A stretch of DNA of 64,000 nt from Bacillus sp. BHET2 (GCF_005938125.1 NZ_VCQN01000001.1:992001-1056000); one strand, 5' to 3'. Counted from the stretch's first letter, positions 1 through 9,795 are shown. The notes: generated by a model from the sequence alone, not told the origin. Translations and numbers: made by a program.

Positions 1-489
1 AACATAGAGAAGGTTGTCCTGAATGAAAATGTGGACATTGGTCTTTCCTGCCTCCCTAGTTTTAGCCCGGAACTGGATCATACCTTATTATTTACTGATA
101 AAGTGATTCTCGTTGCCCCCCATGATGGACGAGATTTCGAGTCCGCTTTTCCATTAGAAGAAGAGGAACTGTTAGAATCTCATCATGTTTTCACCCACAA
201 TCATCCTGCCTACTGGGATGATTTGTGCAGAACAATCAAACGATACTATCCTTATACAAAGATGATGAAAGTCACTCAAACTCATATTACGAAGCGGTTT
301 ATTGCAGAAGGACTTGGCGTTTCCTATCTTCCCTCCTCTACTGTCCGTCGGGAGCTACTTGAAGGGAGACTATTGGAGGTTGACACACATACTTTTCCAT
401 TACCAGAAGCAAGGACTTTCGCCATAACGAAATATCAGCATAAAGAACAGCAGGAGTTTTTACGTTTTCTGTCTCACTTCAGAGTATAA
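1..489 (+). CDS. LysR-family regulator, C-terminal part (partial at left edge)
   Basis: The reading frame is open from base 1 (Asn-Ile-Glu-Lys), so the gene starts outside the window and only about 162 residues of the effector-binding half are seen. The sequence has the look of a LysR substrate-binding domain: 'VDIGLSCLP' followed by 'DKVILVAPHDG', then 'ITKRFIAEGLGVSYLPSSTV', the usual 'gl Gia lP' strand-helix near the hinge. The DNA-binding helix-turn-helix would be to the left. It is followed at once by a hairpin shared with the convergent methyltransferase. The regulated gene cannot be told from here. Confidence 0.8.
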   Translation, partial: NIEKVVLNENVDIGLSCLPSFSPELDHTLLFTDKVILVAPHDGRDFESAFPLEEEELLESHHVFTHNHPAYWDDLCRTIKRYYPYTKMMKVTQTHITKRFIAEGLGVSYLPSSTVRRELLEGRLLEVDTHTFPLPEARTFAITKYQHKEQQEFLRFLSHFRV

Positions 490-541
490 AAGAATACGAG
501 CATATGATCTGAAAATGACAGAAATGCACTCGTATTCTTTA
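489..541. terminator. Bidirectional intrinsic terminator
   Basis: AAAGAATACGAG (489-500) pairs with CTCGTATTCTTT (529-540). It lies between two convergent genes and has A/T-rich flanks on both sides, so it can serve both. Confidence 0.7.
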
Positions 542-562
542 TGCTTCATGGTTGATAGATTA

Positions 563-1258
563 TTATTTCTTAAAAAGTCCTGTTAATAACTCAGAGACTC
601 CAAATTGATTATCTTGTTGGTCTCTCATCTTCCTCACTTCAATAGGTTCTAAAGTATGAAAAATGCTCAAGAGCCGTTCTTTTGTATAACCTAATCCTCC
701 CTTGAGAGAACCAGCTCTGTATACTTCCCAATCGGATATATCTGCACCGCCTAACTTTCCACCCTTTAGAAAACACGTAATGCCAAAGTAACCTCCCTTC
801 TTTAATGATTTCTCAATAATTTTAATGTAACTCATCCTTCTATGAGGGGCTATATGATGAAAGCAGCCTGAATCGTAAATGAAATCGTACTTTCCTGGTT
901 CAACATTAAAGTCAAATATATTTTGATGTAAGAAATTGATTGAAAGGTTTTCTTCATCGGCTCGTTCCTTTGCCCAGTCCAATGAAACCTTTGATACATC
1001 GACTGCGTCCACCTTAAATCCTTTCTCAGCTAAATAAATCGCATTCCTGCCAGGACCACATCCAAGTTCGAGAACTCTTCCACTCTTAATGATCTCCTTG
1101 TCCACATATGTAACTAAATTTTCGTCTGGTGCATTGACAAATATAGGAATCGCTTTATCACGATCAGAAAAAAACTCATCCCAAAATTGAGCAGGTTCCC
1201 TTATAAAAGAATCCAGCATATTTAATAAATCATCGAAATTATGAATGTTTTCTTGCAT
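563..1258 (-). CDS. Class I SAM-dependent methyltransferase
   Basis: The protein is about 231 residues. Motif I is clear ('VLELGCGPGRNAIYLAEKG', the SAM-binding glycine loop), followed by the acidic strand 'VDAVDVS' and a motif with 'YDFIYDSGCFHHI'. This places it with methyltransferase domain 11/25 enzymes that act on small molecules; the substrate cannot be told. The longest frame begins at 1285, but a GGGAGGGG box sits just before the ATG at 1258, so I use that start. It is monocistronic, convergent with the LysR gene, and has no recognisable partner upstream. Confidence 0.8.
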   Translation of the reverse strand: MQENIHNFDDLLNMLDSFIREPAQFWDEFFSDRDKAIPIFVNAPDENLVTYVDKEIIKSGRVLELGCGPGRNAIYLAEKGFKVDAVDVSKVSLDWAKERADEENLSINFLHQNIFDFNVEPGKYDFIYDSGCFHHIAPHRRMSYIKIIEKSLKKGGYFGITCFLKGGKLGGADISDWEVYRAGSLKGGLGYTKERLLSIFHTLEPIEVRKMRDQQDNQFGVSELLTGLFKK

Positions 1259-1622
1259 GTGTTCCCCTCCCAAATGAATATACATTCATTTTACTTTATT
1301 ACAAAAGGAAGTAGGTTACCACGATTTTACAGTTCGTTTACTTTACAATCCAGCTCATCCATAAACAAGTGTTTGGGATGCCTCTAAAAAGGATGATAAT
1401 CTCCCAAATTCAATCGTACGTTCTTTTTAATAGTTACATATATAAAATACTTTAGACTGAATAAATGACAATGGAAAGCCTTTATGAATGATAGGTTAAA
1501 TACAACAACCTCATTTATTATTTCAATTATTACATTTTTATTACATATGAAAGAATTATTTCTATATACTGACCAAGAGTAACAAATGATTATAATCTGA
1601 TCTTTTATCACTTTCAACTATC
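1259..1622. other. Intergenic stretch with no supported gene
   Basis: About 360 bases, strongly A/T rich. A 77-codon frame on the minus strand (1384-1617) has no good ribosome binding site and a composition that looks non-coding. I see no hairpin or RNA motif. Confidence 0.5.
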
Positions 1623-2171
1623 TTAAGTTTCAATTTGTCCATCACCTTCATTTATATACTTTTCCATCCTGATGTCCGCCCACATCTTATTGTTCCAATA
1701 TGTGAAATCAGCAATTCTTCCAATTTCGTGATATCCTAACCGGGTATACAAATCATATGCCTGAGTATTAAATTCAAAGACCCCTAACTCAATTCGGTCG
1801 TGTCCTTGCTTTTTTATCTCTGCCTCTAAAAACTGGATTGCCTTAAATCCTACTCCCTTTCCCCGTCCCTGGGCTTCACCGATCGTAATTCCAATCCATG
1901 CAGTTCCTGTCACTTTTCTATACAAATGAACAGGGTCAAGCATATAATTCATTTCTCCCACAAGAGTGTCATCTAAGTAGATGAGATACACCTGATGAGT
2001 GTCTAAACGCTTTCTAAACTCGTTTAAGGTCGTATCTCTCCTTTGTTCCGACTCATCTTTATCTTTGCAGGGACGAATGAGGGGAATTAATGCTGGATCA
2101 TTGTCCCATCGATTCATTGCGAATACCATATCAGATTCAGGTTCGATTATCTTTATGAAATGTATTTTCAT
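1623..2171 (-). CDS. GNAT-family N-acetyltransferase
   Basis: 182 residues. The acetyl-CoA-binding region shows 'GRGKGVGFKAIQFLEAEI' (the R/Q-x-x-G-x-G/A loop), then 'IELGVFEFNTQAYDLYTRLG', the typical last strand and helix of the GNAT fold. The middle 'YLIYLDDTLVGEMNYML' fits the central beta strands. The acyl acceptor is unknown. It lies about 120 bp downstream of a second GNAT gene on the same strand; the two may be co-transcribed but are not close relatives. The start is the first ATG, with a weak GGGAAA box. Confidence 0.85.
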   Translation of the reverse strand: MKIHFIKIIEPESDMVFAMNRWDNDPALIPLIRPCKDKDESEQRRDTTLNEFRKRLDTHQVYLIYLDDTLVGEMNYMLDPVHLYRKVTGTAWIGITIGEAQGRGKGVGFKAIQFLEAEIKKQGHDRIELGVFEFNTQAYDLYTRLGYHEIGRIADFTYWNNKMWADIRMEKYINEGDGQIET

Positions 2172-2289
2172 CTATTTCCCTACCTTCAAACTATTTTTTT
2201 CATTTAAAAGTAATACATTGCATTCTACAGAAAAAAGCAAAAGTCGATGTTTTTACATGATGGGGGGGCGATATTTAGATCGCTACTAT

Positions 2290-2817
2290 TTAAACCAACC
2301 TGTACATTAATATATCATCTACATATTCATTTTCATCAAATTTAAATTCTCTTATCTTGCGCCCTTCCTCTATGAATCCTAATTGCTTGTATAGTGCGAT
2401 AGCTCGTTGATTTGTATGGAAAACACCTAAACATATCTTTTCAATTTTAGGATTCTGTTCCGCCCATTGAATCAACTCTTCAATCAATTTCTTGCCAACG
2501 CCTTTCCCTCTATAATCTTTATGAATCATGACTCCAAATGAACCTGTATGCATTAACCTTTTCCGGTCTTGGGATAAAAATACCAACCAGCCAACAACCT
2601 TGTTGTTTATTTCAGCAACCAGCAGCGTATTCCTACTCTTTTCTGATATCTCCTGAATCCATCCTCTTTGTTCTTCTTCCGTTTTCTGAAATTCTTCTGT
2701 TACAGATATAAAATAATCATTTTCAGCTATTACCTCACGTTGAATGTGTAAAATGGCTTCTGCATCTTCTATTCTGGCTTTACGTATTTGAACATTCATG
2801 TGGTTCGTTTCGATCAT
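2290..2817 (-). CDS. GNAT-family N-acetyltransferase
   Basis: 175 residues with a full GNAT fold: N-terminal 'IRKARIEDAEAILHIQREV', CoA loop 'YRGKGVGKKLIEELIQWA', and C-terminal 'LGVFHTNQRAIALYKQLGF'. A good GGAGG box precedes the ATG at 2817. This pattern is common in Bacillus YhhY/RimI-like acetyltransferases of unknown substrate. The next gene on the same strand (1623-2171) is another GNAT enzyme, so the pair may form a small operon. Confidence 0.85.
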   Translation of the reverse strand: MIETNHMNVQIRKARIEDAEAILHIQREVIAENDYFISVTEEFQKTEEEQRGWIQEISEKSRNTLLVAEINNKVVGWLVFLSQDRKRLMHTGSFGVMIHKDYRGKGVGKKLIEELIQWAEQNPKIEKICLGVFHTNQRAIALYKQLGFIEEGRKIREFKFDENEYVDDILMYRLV

Positions 2818-3088
2818 CCTTATGCCCTCCGATTTCTGTTTCGATTATTAAACTTCGAAGTAATTCTACTATTATCAACTAAAAGTTAGCAACGCGAATT
2901 TAGCAACCACGAGTAAGACGCTAACAGTAGTAGAAAAATAGTAGCTTCAACTTCCTTATTTTAACATCAATTGAATTCTTTACACGCTAATTCTGTAAGG
3001 CACAAGCATTACCTTTCTGTTCTATCGATTTCCTTTATTAAATAGGTTTATATATGACGTTATTTACCTATTTTAAGGAGGAAGATAA

Positions 3089-3520
3089 ATGAACGGAGTG
3101 ATCAATGCAATCAAGCTGAACCAAGTCATGGAATATGAAGATCTTTTTCACCAAGCATACTCGCCATCGCGACTTAAAGCTGGTCAAGTGAAACAAATAA
3201 ATTATCATATTCAACCGAATAAAAATGAACTATCCTACGAAATTGCGAATGGGGAAAAGGTATATGTAAATGTAGAGGATGCACCCTGCCCTCCCTCTAT
3301 TGTCAGGGAAGAACTCAGCTATCAGACTTTATTTCATTTGAAACAACCTATCGATATTGAGATAGCAGGGGTAAAAAGATCGTCTATTATAATATCGATA
3401 CAAGTTTCATGGCTCGATGAAGGCAATTTCGTCTCATATGGTGTGAAAGATCGTACTGATACGACTTATTTCGGAGTAAGACAAGAACGATTGGTGGAAT
3501 GGAATCCAATTGGGAGATGA
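3089..3520 (+). CDS. Conserved-looking hypothetical protein, 143 aa
   Basis: I do not recognise this protein. It has a strong AAGGAGGAAGATAA box before the ATG and a clean terminator after the stop, so it is very probably expressed as a single gene. It is soluble-looking with no signal peptide or membrane segment. The sequence is mixed alpha/beta, with an early helix ('NQVMEYEDLFHQAY') and many beta-prone stretches such as 'SSIIISIQVSWLDEG'. Neighbours give no clue to its role. Confidence 0.6.
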   Translation: MNGVINAIKLNQVMEYEDLFHQAYSPSRLKAGQVKQINYHIQPNKNELSYEIANGEKVYVNVEDAPCPPSIVREELSYQTLFHLKQPIDIEIAGVKRSSIIISIQVSWLDEGNFVSYGVKDRTDTTYFGVRQERLVEWNPIGR

Positions 3521-3554
3521 AGATTTCTTTTCATTAGAACCTGTCATCATTAAG

Positions 3555-3596
3555 AAAAGATGCTAATTCCCAACAGGGATCTTAGCATCTTTTTTA
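3555..3596. terminator. Bidirectional intrinsic terminator
   Basis: AAAAGATGCTAA pairs with TTAGCATCTTTT and runs into T residues on both strands. It lies between the 3089 gene and the convergent GIY-YIG gene. Confidence 0.85.
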
Positions 3597-3598
3597 AA

Positions 3599-3973
3599 TT
3601 ATTTATAAAATACTTTATCTACATTATATTTCGCTTGAAGCTTATTAAGGATGTATGTTTCGTAAATTTCACGATCCATAGCGTCCTCTACAATGGCTAC
3701 GTCGATTCGATAAATTTCGCCTCTATGATTACGTAGTGGTGAAACACTATCTTCCAAGTGCTTTTTGACTCTTTGTCTTAATTTACGTGCTTTCCCAACG
3801 AAGAGAAGTTCATCATTAATATTATAGAATAAGATGATGCCACCTTTGTCTCTTGGAATATCGTGAAGATCAATGAATCCTTGAATACTCTTGATCTTTG
3901 GTTCTTCCGAATCTCTTGGTTGCTTTCGTTCCGTTATGGAAATATCCGCTTGTGGGATTTGAATGTTTATCAT
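3599..3973 (-). CDS. Small GIY-YIG-domain protein
   Basis: 124 residues. The C-terminal two thirds match the GIY-YIG nuclease fold found in the UvrC N-terminus: 'GGIILFYNINDELLFVGKA' carries the GIY/YIG-like strands, then 'RKLRQRVKKHL' with the conserved arginine, and a late glutamate in 'DREIYETYILNKL'. The first tyrosine position is altered to 'IILF', so the catalytic motif is a variant. It is often annotated as a nucleotide-excision endonuclease. The start is ATG with AAAGGA upstream. It shares a terminator with the convergent 3089 gene. Confidence 0.7.
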   Translation of the reverse strand: MINIQIPQADISITERKQPRDSEEPKIKSIQGFIDLHDIPRDKGGIILFYNINDELLFVGKARKLRQRVKKHLEDSVSPLRNHRGEIYRIDVAIVEDAMDREIYETYILNKLQAKYNVDKVFYK

Positions 3974-4202
3974 AAATGGTCACGTCCTTTATTTGCTCTA
4001 AGAGGTAATGGTAACACAAAAAAGATAGAAATACTATACAACGTAACACTTACTTACAAAAAAGAGAATGTTCCTCTCCCTCTTTACACGTAACTATTCC
4101 AATTTAATTTTGAAAAGTTTAATGAAGAATTTTGCCCACAGGAATCTCAGTTATTTATTCCTTACGAGGCTGGATAATCTTTTGTATCATTACAATTTCC
4201 TC

Positions 4203-5090
4203 CTACTCATTTCGGGGAACAAGTATCTCTAAATGCTGTTTTAAATTTTCTACCTTGATGGGAAGTCTGTCTCCTTCATCTCCATCCACATTTGCAATCA
4301 TTTCATAAGTAGATGATGCTTCAATCTGATCTACTTTCATATAATGAACGTGTTCGCTAGCAGCTAATTCACCTGATAATACTTTAGGAAGTAACAGAAG
4401 AAATTGAGGCAAAGCGATATCTTTGATAATAAAGACATGAAGCTTTCCATCGTTCACTTTGGCTTCAGGAGCAATGGTCTCCATCCCGCCGACTGAGTTG
4501 GTAAGTGCAATCAGCATAAGAAGAGCTTCCCCTTCCCAATCATGATTAGAGTGCACCTTGAGTTCAAAGGGCTGCTTCTCCTTCATTTTCTTCATTCCTT
4601 CTATAATATAGGCAAGTGGCCCTAGCTTAGATTTCTGCTCGACAGGTGTCGAAAAAGACGCTTCTGCCAAAGCCCCTACTGCAACGATATTGATAAAGTA
4701 CCGATCATTGATCTTACCAACATCTGTTTTCTGTATATGATGTTGCTTAAAGATGTTGATTGCTTCTTCCGGTTTCATAGGGATGTTGAGTGCTCTAGCA
4801 AAGTCATTAACCGTTCCAAGAGGGATAAGCCCGAAAAGTGGACGATGTTCCTGCTCTGCCATTCCATTGATTGCTTCATTGATTGTTCCATCTCCACCCA
4901 TGGCTGCCACGAAATTAAACTTTTTCTCACAAGCTTCCCTTGCAAACGAGACCGCGTCTCCTTCTCCTTTTGTCAATCGCAATTCCGTTTCATATCCCAT
5001 TTCTCTCATAACATTAAGTGCATGATCACAATACTCGTTTCCCATTTCTGTTCCAGAAGATGGATTGACAATCAGCATGGCTTGTTTCAC
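4203..5090 (-). CDS. YegS/BmrU-family lipid (diacylglycerol) kinase
   Basis: 295 residues, the usual length for the DAGK-catalytic family. The nucleotide-binding signature 'AAMGGDGTINEAINGM' (GGDGT loop) and 'LFGLIPLGTVNDFARAL' (PLGT-NDFA) are both intact, as is the C-terminal beta-sandwich with 'MIANVDGDEGD'. Members phosphorylate diacylglycerol or related lipids at the inner face of the membrane, feeding phosphatidate back into phospholipid synthesis. The start is GTG with an AAGGGGAGGAA box. It lies 85 bp downstream of the YhgE/Pip gene, so the two may share a transcript. Confidence 0.85.
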   Translation of the reverse strand: MKQAMLIVNPSSGTEMGNEYCDHALNVMREMGYETELRLTKGEGDAVSFAREACEKKFNFVAAMGGDGTINEAINGMAEQEHRPLFGLIPLGTVNDFARALNIPMKPEEAINIFKQHHIQKTDVGKINDRYFINIVAVGALAEASFSTPVEQKSKLGPLAYIIEGMKKMKEKQPFELKVHSNHDWEGEALLMLIALTNSVGGMETIAPEAKVNDGKLHVFIIKDIALPQFLLLLPKVLSGELAASEHVHYMKVDQIEASSTYEMIANVDGDEGDRLPIKVENLKQHLEILVPRNE

Positions 5091-5124
5091 GGTGATTCCT
5101 CCCCTTTATAATAAGTATATGGTT

Positions 5125-5136
5125 AGGGTATACCCT
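5125..5136. promoter_or_regulatory. 12-bp perfect palindrome upstream of the lipid kinase
   Basis: AGGGTATACCCT is a perfect dyad about 35 bp before the GTG start of the lipid kinase, next to a TATAA-rich stretch. Its position would suit an operator, but no regulator can be assigned. Confidence 0.3.
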
Positions 5137-5175
5137 ATAAGTGAAGAGAGGAATCCTTCATATGAGCAATTCACG

Positions 5176-7332
5176 CTAATGAAATAATCCGGACTCTTTT
5201 GATTTTTTCATAAACGCTTTCGATTTATCGTTAAGCGGCTTCTTTAGAACAGTACCAAATAGTAAAGCACCAATACCAAACAGGAGAAGATAAAGAATAT
5301 CATGGTTCGCCCTTTCCCACACAATTCTGCCTACAGCCTCCCTCATGAGATCAATGGCATATGAAAACGGAAGAAAGGGGTGTATCGTTTGAAAAAATCT
5401 CGGTAGTAGTTCAACTGGATACGTTCCCCCAGCTCCTGCAATCTGAAGGACAAGGAGCACGATAGCCATGGCCTTCCCTATGTTTCCAAATACCGATACT
5501 AGCGTGTAAACCACGATCATAAAAATGATGCTTGTCATTGCGCCGAATAAAACAAACCAGAAGGGTTCGGCAATGTTGACCCTTAAGAGGTAGATGTCAC
5601 CAACGGTTACAATTATGGCTTGTACCACACCAATACTGAGAAACGTTAACAGTCTGCCAAAATAGATTTGGCTTTGGGTATAGCTATTTTGACCCATCAC
5701 TTCTGTAGCCAATAGAGAAATAAGCAATAGGGCTCCCACCCATATTGCCAACACCGTGTAAAAGGGTGTCATGGCTGCACCATAATTTTCAATCGGGAAG
5801 AGACTGTTTTTCTTTAGAACAACCGGTTCTTCAAAAAAGCTCTTCTCAGCATCGGGATCATTTTGAAGAAGTTCAATGATTTCGTTGATGTCGGTCTTAC
5901 CTTGAATGTCTCGAATCCGATTAGCCAAATTGCTAATTTTATCTCTAACATAAGGGAATTCCCCTAACATGTTTTCGAGAGTTTCCGTCCCGTTGTTGAT
6001 GTTCGTGTCTGTATTGGAGAGGATTCTTTCTACTTCAGGAATAGTCGATTGAATTTCTTGAAGGATTCCCCTCGCATCATTTATAGTTCTCTTCGCTTTA
6101 TCTACTTCTTCTAATACAACGGGTTCTATATTTTGTTTATACTCTTTCAAAAATGTGTCGATTTCGGTTTCTGTTTTGACAGATCGGTCGTTGATCCCTT
6201 TTATAACTTTGTCCACATCCTGCTGTTTTGTTGAAAGAAACTGATTTAATTTCTGCCCTTCTTGTTGGATTGTCAACATTTTCTGCTTAACTTCAGCAAG
6301 TTGTTCAAGGGTTTGTTGGATCTGTTCCTGACTTTGGCTACCATCATCATTCTGCAGTTGCTTTAAGGATGATTCAATCGTTTCAATTGTTTGTATAGAA
6401 GTGGTTACCCTTTCAGAGATACTGTTATTAATCATTTCTCCACCACTAAGATCAATAGAAGCGGCCTGAATCGCTTGAATGAACTCATTGATCTTGGCAG
6501 CCATTCCTTGTACTTTCTCCAAATCCCTTTGAACTTGAGGAGCAATATTATTCAATCGTTCTTCAGCCTTATTTAGCAATGATCCCGTATTTTCCAACGT
6601 CTCTAAACCTTGATTCGTTACTCTTTCTATGTCTGGAATTCCTGCTTGTGCTTTGTGTATAATCTCTTGCGCACTTTGTGCATCGGATAATGATTCTTGT
6701 AATGTATCACCGATTCCCGGTAATGTATCATCCACTTCAAATACATATTCTTCAAACTTTTTGATATCGGGAAGGTCCTTTTCGATTTCAATCCCAAGTT
6801 CATTAAATAACTGGAAAATAGTCCCGTTCACTGTCGATATAAATGAACTTGTTATTTTATCGACAATCCCGCCTGCTCCGGATTCTGTAATCTTAGGTGC
6901 AATTGCATTTATTTTTTCATTTACATAGTATTCTAATGGTGCTTTCTTCGGATCATCCTCTACGACAGTAGCCAATTTGCTTGAGAAGTCTTCTGGAATA
7001 ATAATGACAGCAAAATAATCTCCATACTCCACTTTATCCATTGCTTTTTTTCTTTTCACAAACTGCCAGTTCATATCATCATTTTTCTTTAACTCTTTTA
7101 CTAGATCCTTGCCAATATTAATCTTTTCCCCACGAATCTCTGCACCAATATCTTCATCTACAATGCCTACAGGGAGCTGATTAGTCTTACTATAAGGATC
7201 CCATGAGGCCCCGATATTGAACCAGGCATACAAAGAAGGCAGTATCATTAGTCCTCCTATCAAGAATGCAGCTACCCAGTTCCTCATAACATTTTTAATA
7301 TCCCTCGTATAAATACTCCATATATTTTGCAT
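5176..7332 (-). CDS. YhgE/Pip-family membrane protein (ABC-2-like)
   Basis: 718 residues. An N-terminal membrane segment ('AAFLIGGLMILPSLYAWFNI') is followed by an extracytoplasmic domain containing 'PVGIVDEDIGAEIRGEKI' and a long helical, coiled-coil-prone region from about 190 to 500. Five or six C-terminal membrane helices of ABC-2 type follow. This is the layout of the Pip/YhgE family, known as a phage receptor in Lactococcus and linked to type VII secretion (EsaA-like) in other Firmicutes; the role in Bacillus is unsettled. No type VII genes are nearby. It is transcribed toward the lipid kinase. Confidence 0.85.
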   Translation of the reverse strand: MQNIWSIYTRDIKNVMRNWVAAFLIGGLMILPSLYAWFNIGASWDPYSKTNQLPVGIVDEDIGAEIRGEKINIGKDLVKELKKNDDMNWQFVKRKKAMDKVEYGDYFAVIIIPEDFSSKLATVVEDDPKKAPLEYYVNEKINAIAPKITESGAGGIVDKITSSFISTVNGTIFQLFNELGIEIEKDLPDIKKFEEYVFEVDDTLPGIGDTLQESLSDAQSAQEIIHKAQAGIPDIERVTNQGLETLENTGSLLNKAEERLNNIAPQVQRDLEKVQGMAAKINEFIQAIQAASIDLSGGEMINNSISERVTTSIQTIETIESSLKQLQNDDGSQSQEQIQQTLEQLAEVKQKMLTIQQEGQKLNQFLSTKQQDVDKVIKGINDRSVKTETEIDTFLKEYKQNIEPVVLEEVDKAKRTINDARGILQEIQSTIPEVERILSNTDTNINNGTETLENMLGEFPYVRDKISNLANRIRDIQGKTDINEIIELLQNDPDAEKSFFEEPVVLKKNSLFPIENYGAAMTPFYTVLAIWVGALLLISLLATEVMGQNSYTQSQIYFGRLLTFLSIGVVQAIIVTVGDIYLLRVNIAEPFWFVLFGAMTSIIFMIVVYTLVSVFGNIGKAMAIVLLVLQIAGAGGTYPVELLPRFFQTIHPFLPFSYAIDLMREAVGRIVWERANHDILYLLLFGIGALLFGTVLKKPLNDKSKAFMKKSKESGLFH

Positions 7333-7429
7333 ACGTATTCCTGCCTTTATCCCGAACTATTAAGTCTGAAAATTAGTATGCCCAACTTCATATTTCTCAC
7401 TATAATTGTTTGTATTCTATTATTACTTA

Positions 7430-7466
7430 TAAAAATAGAAGGTCCCTATTATTAATGGGACCTTCT
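7430..7466 (-). terminator. Intrinsic terminator after the MscS gene
   Basis: AGAAGGTCCC (7437-7446) pairs with GGGACCTTCT (7457-7466) and is followed on the minus strand by ATTTTTAT. Confidence 0.85.
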
Positions 7467-7498
7467 GAGGGAAAAATAATGCTCTAATTTCAGTAAGA

Positions 7499-8632
7499 TT
7501 AATGATCTTTTAATGCATCCACAACTTCTTTATCTATACTGCGCACATGCAAATCCTGCTGTGGAAAAGGAATTTCAATACGATGTTCATGTAGGATTTT
7601 ATATATGCGGAAATGCAAGTTACTTTTGATTAGAATGACTTTATCAGGATTACTGATCCAGACAAAGAGCTCAAAATCCAACGACGAACTACCAAACCCT
7701 ACAAAGTTCACAAATGGACTCGGTTCCACCAGAACAGTATCGGAATCTTTCTCTTCCTGCGCTGCCACCTTTAACAAAAGTTCCCTGACCATCTCAACAT
7801 CACTTCCATATGCCACTCCAATGGGAATAACCAATCGAAGTCTAGGATCAGAATAGGAACGATTCACCACTTGCTCTTCTAGGAAATATGAATTTGGTAC
7901 GATGATATGTTCATTGTCCAATGTTTTGATAATGGTTGCCCTCATGTTGATCTTTTCCACATCGCCAATTACGTCATTTACGATCACACGGTCTCCTACC
8001 TTGATCGGTCTTTCAAACAATAAGATAATACCTGAGATGAAATTAGAAGCAATATTTTGCAGGCCAAATCCTATTCCCACCCCTATGATTCCAGCGAACA
8101 CTGTCAAGGCACTCAAGTCAATTCCCACTGTCGTCAAACTTATAAATATTGCTAAAACCATAACACTATAATGAAAAATTTTATCGAATGTAAATTGAAG
8201 TCCGCGATCTAAGTTGTAGCGCTGATAAATATTAGGGAGCAAGTATTTTGTCATAATATTGGAGGAGCGGTTGGCGATGGATATAATGAGTATCGCGATA
8301 ATGAGTAAAAAGAAAGTCACTTTCACCTTCCCGACTGAAACAATTTCCCGAAACATCCAGGCTGAATTGGAGAAGTAAAAAACCATAAATAGTAATATTC
8401 CATAAGTCGTAATCCAGTTTAAAATATAACGAACGAGAGAATCCATTTGAAATAATAGTTTACTATCACTTTGTTTCATTCGCTTTGTTACGGATAGAAT
8501 GATCATTCTGATTAAGAAAATGAGGAAAACATAAAATAAAAAGAATAAAAGGTTCATCCAATCGAATTGCTCAATAGCTTGAAACCAATTATCTGTTACT
8601 TCGTCTATTTCCGTGTTCATTTTTGTCATCAC
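7499..8632 (-). CDS. MscS-family mechanosensitive ion channel
   Basis: About 373-377 residues. Several N-terminal membrane helices lead to the pore helix 'ALTVFAGIIGVGIGFGLQNI' (Gly/Ala-rich TM3) and 'ASNFISGIILLFERPIKVGD', then the soluble beta domain ('VNDVIGDVEKINMRATIIKT', 'IIVPNSYFLEEQVVN'). These are hallmark MscS features; the protein opens on membrane tension during osmotic down-shock. Start choice is uncertain: GTG, ATG and ATG lie within five codons after a GAAAGGG box. It is a single gene ended by its own terminator. Confidence 0.9.
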   Translation of the reverse strand: MMTKMNTEIDEVTDNWFQAIEQFDWMNLLFFLFYVFLIFLIRMIILSVTKRMKQSDSKLLFQMDSLVRYILNWITTYGILLFMVFYFSNSAWMFREIVSVGKVKVTFFLLIIAILIISIANRSSNIMTKYLLPNIYQRYNLDRGLQFTFDKIFHYSVMVLAIFISLTTVGIDLSALTVFAGIIGVGIGFGLQNIASNFISGIILLFERPIKVGDRVIVNDVIGDVEKINMRATIIKTLDNEHIIVPNSYFLEEQVVNRSYSDPRLRLVIPIGVAYGSDVEMVRELLLKVAAQEEKDSDTVLVEPSPFVNFVGFGSSSLDFELFVWISNPDKVILIKSNLHFRIYKILHEHRIEIPFPQQDLHVRSIDKEVVDALKDH

Positions 8633-8793
8633 CCTTTCACATTATCTCCCCCTTATGTAGCGAAGGATAAATTAGTTATTCATTCCGAATTTACACTTAG
8701 ATCCCTGGAATTGTTTATTGAACTGCTTAATTACATGTTAGAGAGATTAAATCGTCGGTAAAGTCCGTTTCAATACCACAGTTCACAATGAAT

Positions 8794-9795
8794 TTAGAAC
8801 ATTTTCTCTACATCTTCATAATTTTCCCACTCTCCTAAAGTACGTAGGACTAGTCGCTTAATATCCATAATTCTTACCACTCCACATTCTCTGCTATTTG
8901 CCAAATCGCATAGTGCAAGAAGGTCTAATAATTTTGATTTACGAAGCCACTTTTCAGGTAAGGATCCCCCACTCTTTATGTAACTTACGATAAATGGTTC
9001 TAATAATCCTTTTGTGGTGATCCCCTCATATCTCAACATATTTCCAATGTCGGTTAATGGCGAACCACTAAAAGCGTATTCCCAATCCAAAATGGCTGAA
9101 ATAGTAAGGCTGTCTACCTTTTCATTTACTAATATATTTAGTGGGTTAAAGTCACTATGGACCAAAGAATTTTGGTCCCCAAGGTAATCCATCAGATGTC
9201 CATTCTCATTGGTGAACGATAGGATTTTGTCGCTTAAATCGGGACCTAAATGCCTTTTTCCATACCCATCATGAATACATCCTCTTATTAACTGCAAAAA
9301 TAGGTCAGAGGATATCCTTACATTTTCTTTAACCTCTAACTTATCATTGAAGAATCCAGAGTGAGGGAATCTGATTTTATGTATGCATGCTAATGTGCTT
9401 CCTACTGTAGTTGCTGCACCTGATTGAAGTGTACTATTCTTCTGAAGAACCTCTGAAAGTTGTATTCCGGTCTTCCAGTTCATTAATACAAAGGGCTTGT
9501 TGAAAACGGTGCATGAAAAGTCACTATAAAGGACTTGCGGTACGGGTACTCTGTCCTTTAAAAGGGTTAGTATTTCTTTTTCAATCTTTATAGATTCATT
9601 ATTCTTGTCAAATATCCGAAGAACGAATTGATCTTTGCTATTGGTTATGATCTTTATATTCGTATTATTCAGACCCCCACTTAATATTTGGACATGACCT
9701 ATGCCCTTTTCCTTTAAAAAGGGTTTTAGCATATCCCCAATAGTAGGAATGGCTGGAATGATTAAATCATTTGAACGTTCCCACCCTGCTTTCAT
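8794..9795 (-). CDS. APH-fold (aminoglycoside phosphotransferase-like) kinase
   Basis: 333 residues. 'LVHSDFNPLNILV' is the catalytic loop (HxDxxxxN) and 'ISAILDWEYAFSGSPLTDIG' the metal-binding D-W-E segment of the APH/choline kinase fold. The N-lobe has 'SGGLNNTNIKI' and 'FVLRIF', the lysine position being replaced by arginine. The substrate is unknown: such chromosomal proteins often act on sugars, amino alcohols or antibiotics. The frame could begin at 9819, but a GGAGGGG box placed before the ATG at 9795 decides the start. It sits alone downstream of the MerR gene. Confidence 0.8.
   Translation of the reverse strand: MKAGWERSNDLIIPAIPTIGDMLKPFLKEKGIGHVQILSGGLNNTNIKIITNSKDQFVLRIFDKNNESIKIEKEILTLLKDRVPVPQVLYSDFSCTVFNKPFVLMNWKTGIQLSEVLQKNSTLQSGAATTVGSTLACIHKIRFPHSGFFNDKLEVKENVRISSDLFLQLIRGCIHDGYGKRHLGPDLSDKILSFTNENGHLMDYLGDQNSLVHSDFNPLNILVNEKVDSLTISAILDWEYAFSGSPLTDIGNMLRYEGITTKGLLEPFIVSYIKSGGSLPEKWLRKSKLLDLLALCDLANSRECGVVRIMDIKRLVLRTLGEWENYEDVEKMF

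Noticed and set aside
1384..1617. 77-codon minus-strand frame
   Set aside because: No ribosome binding site, A/T-driven composition, and no recognisable pattern; treated as chance.
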